This document shows positions 23,682-31,861 of a stretch of 64,000 nt of DNA, piece by piece. The stretch's first letter is position 1, and every line of letters begins with the position of its first letter. Source of the stretch: Lacrimispora xylanolytica (GTDB lineage Bacteria > Bacillota > Clostridia > Lachnospirales > Lachnospiraceae); contig NZ_CP113524.1 in assembly GCF_026723765.1 (NCBI RefSeq), forward strand, positions 4,412,001 to 4,476,000. Reading direction: 5' to 3'. The position numbers and the translations under genes were made by a program. The notes below the pieces were generated by a model. It was not told the DNA's origin, made no database searches, and was given only the letters and a program-made list of their open reading frames with translations.

Positions 23682-24743
23682 CTATATCTCCTTCATTTTT
23701 GGATCAAATGCATCCCGGAGTCCGTCTGCCAGCATATTAAAGCTCAGCATGATAATAGCCAGCACCAGAACCGGAGAAATAATCATATACGGATGGGTGG
23801 TAAATGACTTAAAGGAATCGCTGATTAAGGACCCCAGGGAGGCCAGCGGAGCCGGAACTCCAAGACCAATGAAAGCCAGGAAGGCTTCCGTAAAAATGGC
23901 ATTTGGTATGGAAAACATGGACATGATGATCAGCTGCCCAAATATGTTTGGAAGAATCTCTTTAAATATAACGTAAAAATCTCCTGCCCCAAGTGTCTTT
24001 GAGGCAAGAACAAATTCCTGCTCTTTAAGTTTTAATACCTGGGCTCTGGCAATCCGGTTCATTCCAATCCAGCCCGTAATGGCAAGGGCCAGAGTAATGG
24101 TAAATAATCCAGGCCTTAAGACCAGCATAAGAAGGGTCACAATGACCAGGGTGGGAATCCCATTTAATATTTCCGCGAATCGCTGCATGATATTATCCAC
24201 CGCTCCCCCAAAGTATCCGCTGATCAGCCCATAACTCATTCCAAAGCAAAGATCAACGATGACTGCCACCAGAGCGATGTATAAGGATATCCGGGTACCC
24301 ATAAAGGTCCGGGTGAAAATATCCCTCCCAAGAACATCCGTGCCAAACCAGTAATAGGTATTTTCCAGACCAGTTGTCTTACCTGAAATTACATACTTGT
24401 TTACAACGTTCACGCCCGTGGAGGTGGACATGTGTTCCGTTCCGTCAAAGATTCCCCAGGTTTCAAGACCCGGTATTCTGGGCGCAAGGTTCTGGTTTGC
24501 AATAATCTGTCCATCATAGGTATAACCATTCATATAAGGACCTGCAATGGCAAAAAAGATGATGAATAAAATAGCAATGAGGCCAATGACTGCCCCTTTA
24601 TTTTTTATAAAAGCAGAGAAAACATCGCTCCAATAGGAGCGGGCCGGATATACCTGATCCATGCCAAGATTCTGGTTCTCTGCCAGGAGAAAATCATCCG
24701 GCAGAAATTCAAAGGACTCTCCAGATTTCTGATCAGTGCTCAT
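23682..24743 (-). CDS. oppC: Oligopeptide ABC transporter permease (OppC type)
   Basis: Inner-membrane permease of 353 residues. A cytoplasmic N-terminal segment (~65 residues) precedes the first helix, then a periplasmic-side loop and the five-helix permease core. The EAA-type coupling motif (EILPNIFGQLI) is present near residue 260. The ATG at 24741-24743 is chosen because GGAGGAAAATT precedes it; the frame is open 29 codons further without a site. It overlaps the oppB stop by 11 bp, implying coupled translation. Confidence 0.92.
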   Translation of the reverse strand: MSTDQKSGESFEFLPDDFLLAENQNLGMDQVYPARSYWSDVFSAFIKNKGAVIGLIAILFIIFFAIAGPYMNGYTYDGQIIANQNLAPRIPGLETWGIFDGTEHMSTSTGVNVVNKYVISGKTTGLENTYYWFGTDVLGRDIFTRTFMGTRISLYIALVAVIVDLCFGMSYGLISGYFGGAVDNIMQRFAEILNGIPTLVIVTLLMLVLRPGLFTITLALAITGWIGMNRIARAQVLKLKEQEFVLASKTLGAGDFYVIFKEILPNIFGQLIIMSMFSIPNAIFTEAFLAFIGLGVPAPLASLGSLISDSFKSFTTHPYMIISPVLVLAIIMLSFNMLADGLRDAFDPKMKEI

Positions 24744-25677
24744 AATTTTCCTCCTTTGCCAGACGGATGCGTGGATCAATGATTCCGTAAAGGATATCGA
24801 CAAAAAGCATGATTCCAATGTACATGGCACTGTAAATAAAGGCCAGAGTCACAATGACGTTATAATCATTGGACTGTATGGCAGTGACTAAAAGACTTCC
24901 TATTCCTGGTATGGAAAATATTTTCTCCACCACAAGAGAGCCTGTCATCAGACTGACGACGAGAGGCGCCAGAACCGTAATAATGGGAATCAGGGCATTT
25001 TTTAATCCATGGACCAGAATCAGCCTCCACTGGGGAAGTCCCTTACTTTCTGCCAGGAGCATGTAATCCGAACCCAGAACCTCAAGCATCTCCGTTCTGG
25101 TAAAACGGGCCACCGTAGCCACCGTGAACATGGCAAGGGATATGGTGGGCAGTACAGAGGATTTGACTGCCGCTTCCTGCTGATACAACAGCGGAAACCA
25201 ATGGAACCGGTATCCCAGAGAATATGAAAGCGCCAGCGCGAATACATAGGACGGAAGACTGACTCCCAGTACGGAAATAACCGTAGTTAACGTATCAAAT
25301 ACGGTGTTATGCTTTAAAGCCGCTAAAAGCCCCAGAAACAGCCCTATGATGGTTCCAAGAAGCACAGCCTGACCTCCGATGCGGATAGACACCGGAAGTC
25401 TGGAGGCTAAAAGTGTGGTGATGGAGGTGTTCTTGGAAATGGTATAGGACACTCCAAAATCTCCGGTCACCATATGCTTCACATACTGAATAAAGCGGTA
25501 GTAGACGGGTTTATCAAGGCCATACTTATCATTTAAAAGAGCTACCTGGGACTGGGTCAGCTTTTCATCGTTAAAGGGGGACCCTGGCATCAGCTGAAGC
25601 ATTAAAAACAGAATAAAAAGGATTGCCAGTAAGGTTGCCAAAGAAATACAGACCCGCTTTGCAACGTATCGTTTCAA
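24733..25677 (-). CDS. oppB: Oligopeptide ABC transporter permease (OppB type)
   Basis: Permease of 314 residues with the family N-terminal helix (RVCISLATLLAILFILF), the LGLDKP-like segment YGLDKPVYYRF, and the coupling motif HGLKNALIPIITV near residue 235. Pairs with OppC to form the membrane channel. It lies 27 bp downstream of oppA. Confidence 0.93.
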   Translation of the reverse strand: MKRYVAKRVCISLATLLAILFILFLMLQLMPGSPFNDEKLTQSQVALLNDKYGLDKPVYYRFIQYVKHMVTGDFGVSYTISKNTSITTLLASRLPVSIRIGGQAVLLGTIIGLFLGLLAALKHNTVFDTLTTVISVLGVSLPSYVFALALSYSLGYRFHWFPLLYQQEAAVKSSVLPTISLAMFTVATVARFTRTEMLEVLGSDYMLLAESKGLPQWRLILVHGLKNALIPIITVLAPLVVSLMTGSLVVEKIFSIPGIGSLLVTAIQSNDYNVIVTLAFIYSAMYIGIMLFVDILYGIIDPRIRLAKEENYEH

Positions 25678-25704
25678 GGGTATCTCTCCTATCTCAATCA
25701 GCCA

Positions 25705-27387
25705 TTAATTCTTGACTGTATTTTTAAAATAACGGTTAATTGCTATGGAATGGAAGTCAATGCCTTCCACATTTGCTTTCTGCATGACTGCATTTCCTTT
25801 TTGATATACCGGGAAGATGACTGCGTCGTCGCAAACGATTTTTTCTGCATCAATCAGGGCTTTCCATCGTTTTGCCGGATCAAGGGCAAGCTCTCCCTTT
25901 TTGCTGGATTCTATGATGGAATCGTAGTCCTTATTGGACCAGAAGCCATAGTTATTGGGGCTGTCTGTGGTCCACATGTCAAGATAAGTCATAGGATCAG
26001 CATAATCCGGTCCCCAGCGGGTAAGACCTATCTCAAACTGTCCCTCCTGCATCCTCTCCACACGGTTTTTCTTTGGCATCTGCTCCAGAGTGATGGTGAT
26101 TCCGGGAAGGGTAGTCTGAATCTCCGACTGCAAGAACTGGGCAACATTAATGGCTGACTCCGTATCCTCAACAATCATGGTATAGGTAAGGCTGTCGACT
26201 CCCAGCTCTTTTTTGGCTTCCTCCCAATACTTTAAGGCTTCTGCCTTGTCAGTTTTAAAATAATTACTGCCTGCGCTCTCTCTGTAGTCCTTTCCATCGG
26301 GGCCAGTCGCCAGCAAGGTTGGAACTGCAAAATAAGCAGGAATGGAGCCATCCTTTAAGATATTGGTGCACACAGCCTCCTTATCAAAACAAAGAGACAA
26401 TGCTTTTCTCAAATTTAAGTTTTCAAGCCCCTTCACCTTGGTATTGGGGGAAAGATACCATAAATAGCCTGCCATGATGTTCTTAAATTCAGGGTCAGCC
26501 TGGAACTGCTCCACCTGTTCTCCTGATAAGGTCACTACGTCTAAATCCCCATTCTGATATGCCAAAATGGCCTGCTGGGAATCCTTGATGACCTGATACT
26601 TCATTCCGTCAAGCTTTACCTTATCTGCGTCCCAGTAGTCCTTATTCTTCTCCAGGGTAATGGTAGTAGCCGCCGGTTCGTAAGAGGTGATCTTATACGG
26701 TCCGTTGGATAACAGAGTATCCGGGGTTGAGGCATACTGATCTCCAGTTTTTTCAAAAAACTCCTGATTCACCGGATAAAAGGTGGGGAATGCCATTAAG
26801 GATTCGAAATATGGGACAGGAACGTCAAGCTCTACCTTTAACGTCTTGTCATCTACGGCTGTGACTCCAAGCTCCTCCAGTGGCTTTTCACCTGCTGCCA
26901 CTGCTTCTGCATTTTTAATTCCTGCGATTCCTACGATAAATGCATACTCACTTGCTGTCTTTGGGTCAACGGCCCGCTTCCAGGCAAATACAAAATCTTT
27001 GGCAGTCACCGGAGTGCCGTTGGACCATTTGGCATCTCTTAAATGATAGGTGAGGGTGAGGCCATCTTCGCTTTTCTCTACGCTTTCTGCAAGTGCTGGT
27101 ATAGGGTTTCCGTCAGCATCCAGCTCATAGAGCCCATCGGTGGTATCAGCAATGACTTCAAAAGATGTCCCGTCGGTGGCAATCTGTGGATCCAGGGATG
27201 CCACTTCCACATCAATATGTACATTTAAGACCTTCCCCGCTTCACTGCTTCCTTCTTTTGTCTCCGCCTTAGCCGCAGTATCTTTCGTTTCCTGAGATAC
27301 TGTCTTTGAATTCCCGCATGCGGCCAAAGACCAGGCCATAATGCCTGCCAAACTGATTGCTGCTAATTTTTTCAGGTTTTTTTTCAT
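25705..27387 (-). CDS. oppA: Oligopeptide-binding lipoprotein (OppA type)
   Basis: Extracellular solute-binding lipoprotein of family 5 (560 residues). Signal peptide of about 23 residues ends in the lipobox LAAC (Cys24), then a charged linker. The SBP_bac_5 fold is shown by LTYHLRDAKWSNGTPVTAKD near 110 and by GLTRWGPDYADPMTYLD near 460. It captures peptides for OppBCDF. Its leader contains a hairpin with a T-run between promoter and ribosome site (GAGGGGGAA). First gene of the opp operon. Confidence 0.94.
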   Translation of the reverse strand: MKKNLKKLAAISLAGIMAWSLAACGNSKTVSQETKDTAAKAETKEGSSEAGKVLNVHIDVEVASLDPQIATDGTSFEVIADTTDGLYELDADGNPIPALAESVEKSEDGLTLTYHLRDAKWSNGTPVTAKDFVFAWKRAVDPKTASEYAFIVGIAGIKNAEAVAAGEKPLEELGVTAVDDKTLKVELDVPVPYFESLMAFPTFYPVNQEFFEKTGDQYASTPDTLLSNGPYKITSYEPAATTITLEKNKDYWDADKVKLDGMKYQVIKDSQQAILAYQNGDLDVVTLSGEQVEQFQADPEFKNIMAGYLWYLSPNTKVKGLENLNLRKALSLCFDKEAVCTNILKDGSIPAYFAVPTLLATGPDGKDYRESAGSNYFKTDKAEALKYWEEAKKELGVDSLTYTMIVEDTESAINVAQFLQSEIQTTLPGITITLEQMPKKNRVERMQEGQFEIGLTRWGPDYADPMTYLDMWTTDSPNNYGFWSNKDYDSIIESSKKGELALDPAKRWKALIDAEKIVCDDAVIFPVYQKGNAVMQKANVEGIDFHSIAINRYFKNTVKN

Positions 27388-27414
27388 GAATGTTCCCCCT
27401 CATGTTTAATAATT

Positions 27415-27461
27415 ATTTTAAAAAAATAGCATCTGACAGAATAACCCTCTGCTCAGACACT
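27415..27461 (-). promoter_or_regulatory. Attenuator-like hairpin in the opp leader
   Basis: Minus-strand stem AGTGTCTGAGCAGA/TCTGTCAGATGCT (13 pairs with two G-U and one bulge) followed by ATTTTTTT, located after the predicted transcription start and 30-75 bp before the oppA ATG. It has the form of an intrinsic terminator. No competing antiterminator or known aptamer was found. Confidence 0.5.
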
Positions 27462-27481
27462 ATTGTCCAAAAATATTTGTA

Positions 27482-27510
27482 ACATTATTATATTTTTCAA
27501 TATATGTCAA
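27482..27510 (-). promoter_or_regulatory. Predicted promoter of the opp operon
   Basis: Perfect -35 box TTGACA (minus strand, 27505-27510) followed by an AT-rich tract. TAATGT is at 17-bp spacing and the better-matching AATAAT at 15, so the exact -10 box is unclear. Confidence 0.55.
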
Positions 27511-27644
27511 GAACAGCTCCGGCAGAAACAAAATAATTAAGGCAATTCATTACTTTACAAGCCCAAAGCGTCTTTTTCTAATGCATATGCTTTTCCTTCT
27601 TTTTTGAGAACCACTAATTTTCGTTATAAAGGTATGTCCCGTTT
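27511..27644. other. Gap upstream of the opp promoter
   Basis: Between the aroK-side terminator and the opp promoter. No reading frame, repeat or RNA motif was recognised. Confidence 0.5.
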
Positions 27645-27688
27645 CATAAAAATAAGGCGGAGAATTATCACTTCCTTCTCCGCCTTAT
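27645..27688 (-). terminator. Terminator of the shikimate-kinase-like operon
   Basis: Thirteen-pair stem ATAAGGCGGAGAA/TTCTCCGCCTTAT followed by TTTTA on the minus strand, 40 bp after the stop codon at 27729. Confidence 0.85.
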
Positions 27689-27728
27689 ACTTATTTTTTG
27701 TATATTCATGCATCAGCCTTACCTGGTT

Positions 27729-28256
27729 TTATGTAGTAAGCCCAAATTTTTCTTCCATAATGGCTCTCAGCTGATCTACGATATTTCCTGCTTCAAGACC
27801 TGTCTCATCAATGGTAATATCTGCATAGGATTCATAATATGGCACCCTCTCCTGATATAAATCGCAAAGGGTCATGCCGTCTTTTAAAACCACGCCACGG
27901 TCTACCAGATTCCCCAGACGCTCCTTTACACTTTCATAGCTGAGCTTTAGATATACCACAATGCTGATTTCCTTTAAATGCTCCATGGCCTCTTTCCCAT
28001 AGATCACACTTCCGCCTGGGGCAATGACACTTTTACACACGTTAAGCTCCCGGTTGATTCGGTTCTCCACCTCTAAAAAGCCGTCATCGCCGCGTTCTGC
28101 AATGATTTCCTTTAAAAGCTTTCCTTCCTGTTCCTGTATCACGATATCCACATCCACAAAGGAATATCCCAAACGCTTTGCTAAAAGGACACCGATGGTA
28201 CTTTTGCCGGAGGCCGGCATCCCAATGAGTGTTATGTTATCCCGCTTATCTGTCAT
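27729..28256 (-). CDS. Shikimate-kinase-like P-loop kinase
   Basis: A 175-residue nucleoside-monophosphate-kinase-fold protein. Seen: P-loop GMPASGKST (12-20), DVD (35-37) where shikimate kinase has its DxD, APGGSV (79-84) for the Gly-Gly loop, and the lid/ERVPYYESYAD region matching R-x-P-x-Y-x-x-x-A-D. The substrate-binding arginine of the usual F-R-x-x-E motif is absent: here it reads FLEVE (60-64). It may therefore act on something other than shikimate. No other aro gene is nearby. It overlaps the flavin reductase gene by 4 bp (ATGA), so the two are coupled. Confidence 0.8.
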   Translation of the reverse strand: MTDKRDNITLIGMPASGKSTIGVLLAKRLGYSFVDVDIVIQEQEGKLLKEIIAERGDDGFLEVENRINRELNVCKSVIAPGGSVIYGKEAMEHLKEISIVVYLKLSYESVKERLGNLVDRGVVLKDGMTLCDLYQERVPYYESYADITIDETGLEAGNIVDQLRAIMEEKFGLTT

Positions 28257-28867
28257 TTGCGTTTCCTCCTGCCGGCGGACTTTTTATCCGTCTTTCTCAC
28301 AGAATATCCAAAGCTGCCAAGCTTCTTTCCCAATTCAAAGTATTCTCCATGAGAATAGGTTACAAGCCCGGCCTGATTTAAATGAAATTTATTTTTCTCA
28401 TCCATATACCGGTTATCTACGGTCACGCCTAAGATCTCGGCGATAAACATATCATGACTTCCAAGGTGCTTTACTTCCACCACCTTACAGGCTAGACAAA
28501 CAGGACTCTCTTCGATTCCAGGAGCTTTGACATGATTTAAGGTGCAGGGCGTCAGCCTCATCTGAGCGAATTTGTCAACATCCCTGCCAGATTTTACGCC
28601 GCAGTAGTCCGCAGCTCTCACTAACTCCTTAGAAACCAGGTTGACTACAAATTCTCCGGTCTCTTTTATAATATCATAAGAGTATCGTTCCCGTCGTACG
28701 GATATGGAAAGCATGGCCGGAGTGGAGCATATGGTACCAGCCCAGGCAACGGTTATGATGTTGGGTTTCTCTCCCTCTCTCTGGCAGCTTACCATAACAG
28801 CTGGAAGAGGATAAAGCATATTTCCAGGCTTCCATTCTACCTTACCTGATTTTTCCGGGTTTTTCAT
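28253..28867 (-). CDS. Flavin reductase-like (FMN-binding split barrel) protein
   Basis: A 204-residue member of the flavin-reductase-like family: MLYPLPAVMVSC near residue 18, NIITVAWAGTICSTPAMLSISVRRERYS (flavin-contact region), and GEFVVNLVS. These proteins bind FMN and reduce flavins or act as flavoredoxin in anaerobes. A lysine/arginine-rich tail ends the protein. It lies 13 bp after the pyrophosphatase gene and overlaps the kinase gene. Confidence 0.87.
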   Translation of the reverse strand: MKNPEKSGKVEWKPGNMLYPLPAVMVSCQREGEKPNIITVAWAGTICSTPAMLSISVRRERYSYDIIKETGEFVVNLVSKELVRAADYCGVKSGRDVDKFAQMRLTPCTLNHVKAPGIEESPVCLACKVVEVKHLGSHDMFIAEILGVTVDNRYMDEKNKFHLNQAGLVTYSHGEYFELGKKLGSFGYSVRKTDKKSAGRRKRK

Positions 28868-28880
28868 ACAACCGGCCTCC

Positions 28881-30551
28881 TTATCCCTGAACGGCTAACA
28901 CAATACTTGGAATCAACTGTTTCTTTCTGGATACTACGCCTGGAAGACTTACCACATGTTCTTTCTGATCGTCTTCCCTGTTATCGGTTCGGAAGGCTCT
29001 TAAGATCATCTGTTTTGCCCCCTGGCCCTCGCATAAGAGAACGGTGGATTCTGTCAGAATATTGGTGAGCATAAAGAACATCATGTCCACGCCATGCTCT
29101 TCTCTCGCCTTTACCATATATGGAATCATACGGTCTTCCAGCTCTTCCAGCTCCTTTGCATTTAAAGAGGTAATCTGTCCCACACCAAAGGCGATTTTTC
29201 CAACAGAGAACTTTTTGAAATCCTGATAGAAGATCTCTCCGTCTGTTTTTCCCTTCAAGTTGCTTGCAGCCTCAAACATACAGGAAGCATACTTATCCGC
29301 GTCAATTCCTGCAATGTCAGCCAGGGCAAGTGCCGCCTTCTTATCTGCTTCCGTACAGGTAGGAGATCGGAATAACAGGGTATCGGAAATAATAGCGCTG
29401 CAAAGAAGGCCTGCAATCTGAGGCTCTATCTTTACATTGTTCTCCTGATACATCTGATACACGATGGTGGCCGTACATCCTACCGGCTGGTTGCGGAAGA
29501 ATACGGGTGCGATGGTCTCTACGGTGCCGAGTCTGTGATGGTCGATGATCTCTAAAATCTCCGCATTTTCCATTCCCTCTACTGCCTGAGATCTCTCGTT
29601 GTGATCCACAAGGATGAGGCGTTTTCCTTTTGCACCAAGTAAGTTACGGCGGGAAATCATGCCCTTATATTTTCCGTCCTTATCAAGAACCGGGAAATCA
29701 CGGTGACGCTTGCTTGCCATGACATCTTTAATTTCATCAATATAGTCTTCTTCTTCAAAGGTAATCAGCCCTTCGGTCTTCATAAAGTAGCTGATGGGAA
29801 TGCTCTGGTTTACCAGACGCGCTGCGGTATACGTATCATATGGAGTCGTCATAACCGTACAGCCCCGTTCCTGAGCCAGCTTTTTGATGGTCATGGAAAC
29901 AGCAGCACCTTCGCAGACGATGATACAGGCTGCCTCCATCTCAATGGCGCAAAGCTGGGATTCATACCGGTTTCCAAGGATAACAAGGTCCCCTTGCGAG
30001 ATATAATATTCCATCATATCAGGATTGGCTGCAGCAATCAGAACCTTTCCTTTATCAAAGTAAGCAGTCTCATCACCTACCACAAGACTTCCCTCCAGTG
30101 TCTCCACAATATTGGAGTACTGGGTACATGCCTTGGATAAAATGCTGCTGTCATATACGTTCATATAAGATTTGGCAATATCGCCAACTGTAATCAGTCC
30201 TTCCAAAATCCCGTCAGAGGTAACCGCAGGAATGGTGACTACGTTCGCCTCCTGCATCAGGTTCCAGGCCTTTTTCAAGGATAGTTTTTTCTTTACACCC
30301 CTGGTCTCCCGGATCTCAATATCCAGAACCTGTGTCTTTACATTCTCTATAAGTTCCGGGGCTTCCATACCGAAATAATTCAGTACGAACTGGGTCTCTT
30401 CATTAACTCTCCCCGCCCGTCCCGGCTGATAATCCTCACCAGTTATAATCCGCTTTAGGTTCGCATAGCTGACTGCAGAGCAGATGGAATCCGTATCCGG
30501 ATTTTTATGACCGATGACGATAGTTTTCCTATTTTTATGGTTGTCTCCCAT
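28881..30551 (-). CDS. ppaC: Manganese-dependent inorganic pyrophosphatase with CBS-DRTGG regulatory insert
   Basis: Family II pyrophosphatase, hydrolysing PPi from biosynthesis. The 556 residues show DHH-domain metal motifs at the N-terminus (GHKNPDTDSICSA) and, after the insert, DHHRLG; a CBS-domain pair split by a DRTGG-like domain (about 70-300), which in related clostridial enzymes binds adenine nucleotides and tunes activity; and a C-terminal DHHA2 domain. ATG 30549-30551 is used because AAAAGGAG lies ahead; an in-frame ATG six codons upstream would overlap that site. A promoter is predicted at 30611-30639. Confidence 0.93.
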   Translation of the reverse strand: MGDNHKNRKTIVIGHKNPDTDSICSAVSYANLKRIITGEDYQPGRAGRVNEETQFVLNYFGMEAPELIENVKTQVLDIEIRETRGVKKKLSLKKAWNLMQEANVVTIPAVTSDGILEGLITVGDIAKSYMNVYDSSILSKACTQYSNIVETLEGSLVVGDETAYFDKGKVLIAAANPDMMEYYISQGDLVILGNRYESQLCAIEMEAACIIVCEGAAVSMTIKKLAQERGCTVMTTPYDTYTAARLVNQSIPISYFMKTEGLITFEEEDYIDEIKDVMASKRHRDFPVLDKDGKYKGMISRRNLLGAKGKRLILVDHNERSQAVEGMENAEILEIIDHHRLGTVETIAPVFFRNQPVGCTATIVYQMYQENNVKIEPQIAGLLCSAIISDTLLFRSPTCTEADKKAALALADIAGIDADKYASCMFEAASNLKGKTDGEIFYQDFKKFSVGKIAFGVGQITSLNAKELEELEDRMIPYMVKAREEHGVDMMFFMLTNILTESTVLLCEGQGAKQMILRAFRTDNREDDQKEHVVSLPGVVSRKKQLIPSIVLAVQG

Positions 30552-30610
30552 GGTATCTCCTTTTTTCATAATCTGTTTACAGGTCGTTCATATCCTGTTC
30601 ACATCTGTTT

Positions 30611-30639
30611 TTTATACTAAATGTATAGAAAAACAGCAA
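30611..30639 (-). promoter_or_regulatory. Predicted promoter of ppaC
   Basis: Minus strand TTGCTG (30634-30639), 17-bp spacer, TATAAA (30611-30616). Between here and the terminator at 30811 is a small CCGGTTGT-AGG-ACAACCAGG hairpin (near 30685-30710) of unknown role and otherwise no recognisable feature. Confidence 0.5.
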
Positions 30640-30810
30640 TATAAATAAGTTAATCAGTCAAGTTGCACATAGATTTTTCATAATTGCCCTGGTTGTCCTA
30701 CAACCGGGGTCTCCTCATTTCATCCCATGTTTCGTCTTGTGAAGTATTCCCATTATATCATAATTTAGTAAATTGTAAATAAGTGTAGAGCTAAGGAAAA
30801 GACTGGACGA

Positions 30811-30862
30811 AAAAAAATACCAGACATGGCTTTAAGATCACGTATCAGCCATATCTGGTATT
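30811..30862 (-). terminator. Terminator of the DUF5711-tkt-glk operon
   Basis: Sixteen-base arms (AATACCAGATATGGCT/AGCCATGTCTGGTATT, one G-T pair) followed by an eight-T run on the minus strand, twelve bases after the glucokinase stop. Confidence 0.9.
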
Positions 30863-30873
30863 CTGTTTATAGC

Positions 30874-31818
30874 CTAATCCAAGATCAGTCTTGCAGCACC
30901 GTATATTCCTGCATCATTCCCTAATGTCGCCAGAACAATACTGCCCTTATTCTTAGAAATAGGTGTAAATTTTTCATAGTTTTTATTTACGATATCGATG
31001 AGGAACTGACCGGCTTTTGACACACCTCCGCCCAGTACAAAGACTTCGGGATCTACGGTCATGGCAACCTGGGAAAGACACAGCCCAAGATAATGTCCAA
31101 CGACCTCCATCACTTCCAGAGCCAGGGGATCTCCTGCCTTTGCTGCATCAAGCACATTTTTTGCCGTGACCTGACTGCCATAGCCTCTTAAAGAAGACAG
31201 GGTATCCTTTGATTCCATCATACGTCTGGCTTCTCTGGCGATTCCAGTCGCACTTGCGACCTGCTCCACGCAGCCTACGCCGCCGCAGTTGCAGGTTTCT
31301 GTCTCATCGCCACGGACATGGATATGTCCAATTTCTCCAGCCAGACCATGTCTTCCAGACACAATCTTCTCGTCAATGATCACGCCTCCACCTACTCCGG
31401 TTCCTAAGGTGACCATAACAATATCCTGATAGCCTTTTCCACCGCCCTGCCACATCTCTCCCAGAGCTGCTACATTGGCGTCGTTGGCGCTTTTTACCGG
31501 CAGTCCATGTAAAAGTTCACTGAGCTCCCGTTCCGGGTAGCGGTCCCGCCAGCCTAAATTGACGCAGACCTCCACATAGCCATTGGGCAGAACAGGGCCC
31601 GGAATACCAAGCCCGGCCCCCTGGATCTGATCAATGGTAATGTTAAGCTCTTCCAGTTTTTTTAAGATGGAGGCAGCCACATCATCAAGGATGTATCTTC
31701 CTTCCTCTTCCTTTCTGGTCCCTACTTCCCATTTGTGTAAAAGCTCCCCCGTAACCTCAAAAAGTCCCATCTTTACAGAGGTACCGCCTACGTCAACACC
31801 AATACATTTCATTCCCAT
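30874..31818 (-). CDS. glk: ROK-family glucokinase
   Basis: Phosphorylates glucose with ATP in the cytoplasm. The 314 residues contain the ATP motif GVDVGGTSVKMG at the N-terminus, GLGIPGPV, GTGVGGGVI and the ROK zinc motif CNCGGVGCVEQ. The ATG at 31816-31818 lies nine bases after AAAAGGAG; an ATG two codons later is also possible, while the frame upstream runs into tkt without a ribosome site. Last gene behind tkt (43-bp gap), fitting joint control of hexose entry and the pentose phosphate route. Confidence 0.92.
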   Translation of the reverse strand: MGMKCIGVDVGGTSVKMGLFEVTGELLHKWEVGTRKEEEGRYILDDVAASILKKLEELNITIDQIQGAGLGIPGPVLPNGYVEVCVNLGWRDRYPERELSELLHGLPVKSANDANVAALGEMWQGGGKGYQDIVMVTLGTGVGGGVIIDEKIVSGRHGLAGEIGHIHVRGDETETCNCGGVGCVEQVASATGIAREARRMMESKDTLSSLRGYGSQVTAKNVLDAAKAGDPLALEVMEVVGHYLGLCLSQVAMTVDPEVFVLGGGVSKAGQFLIDIVNKNYEKFTPISKNKGSIVLATLGNDAGIYGAARLILD

Positions 31819-31861
31819 GACCTTATGCTCCTTTTCCTTTTGTATCAAGATGCCGGATATA

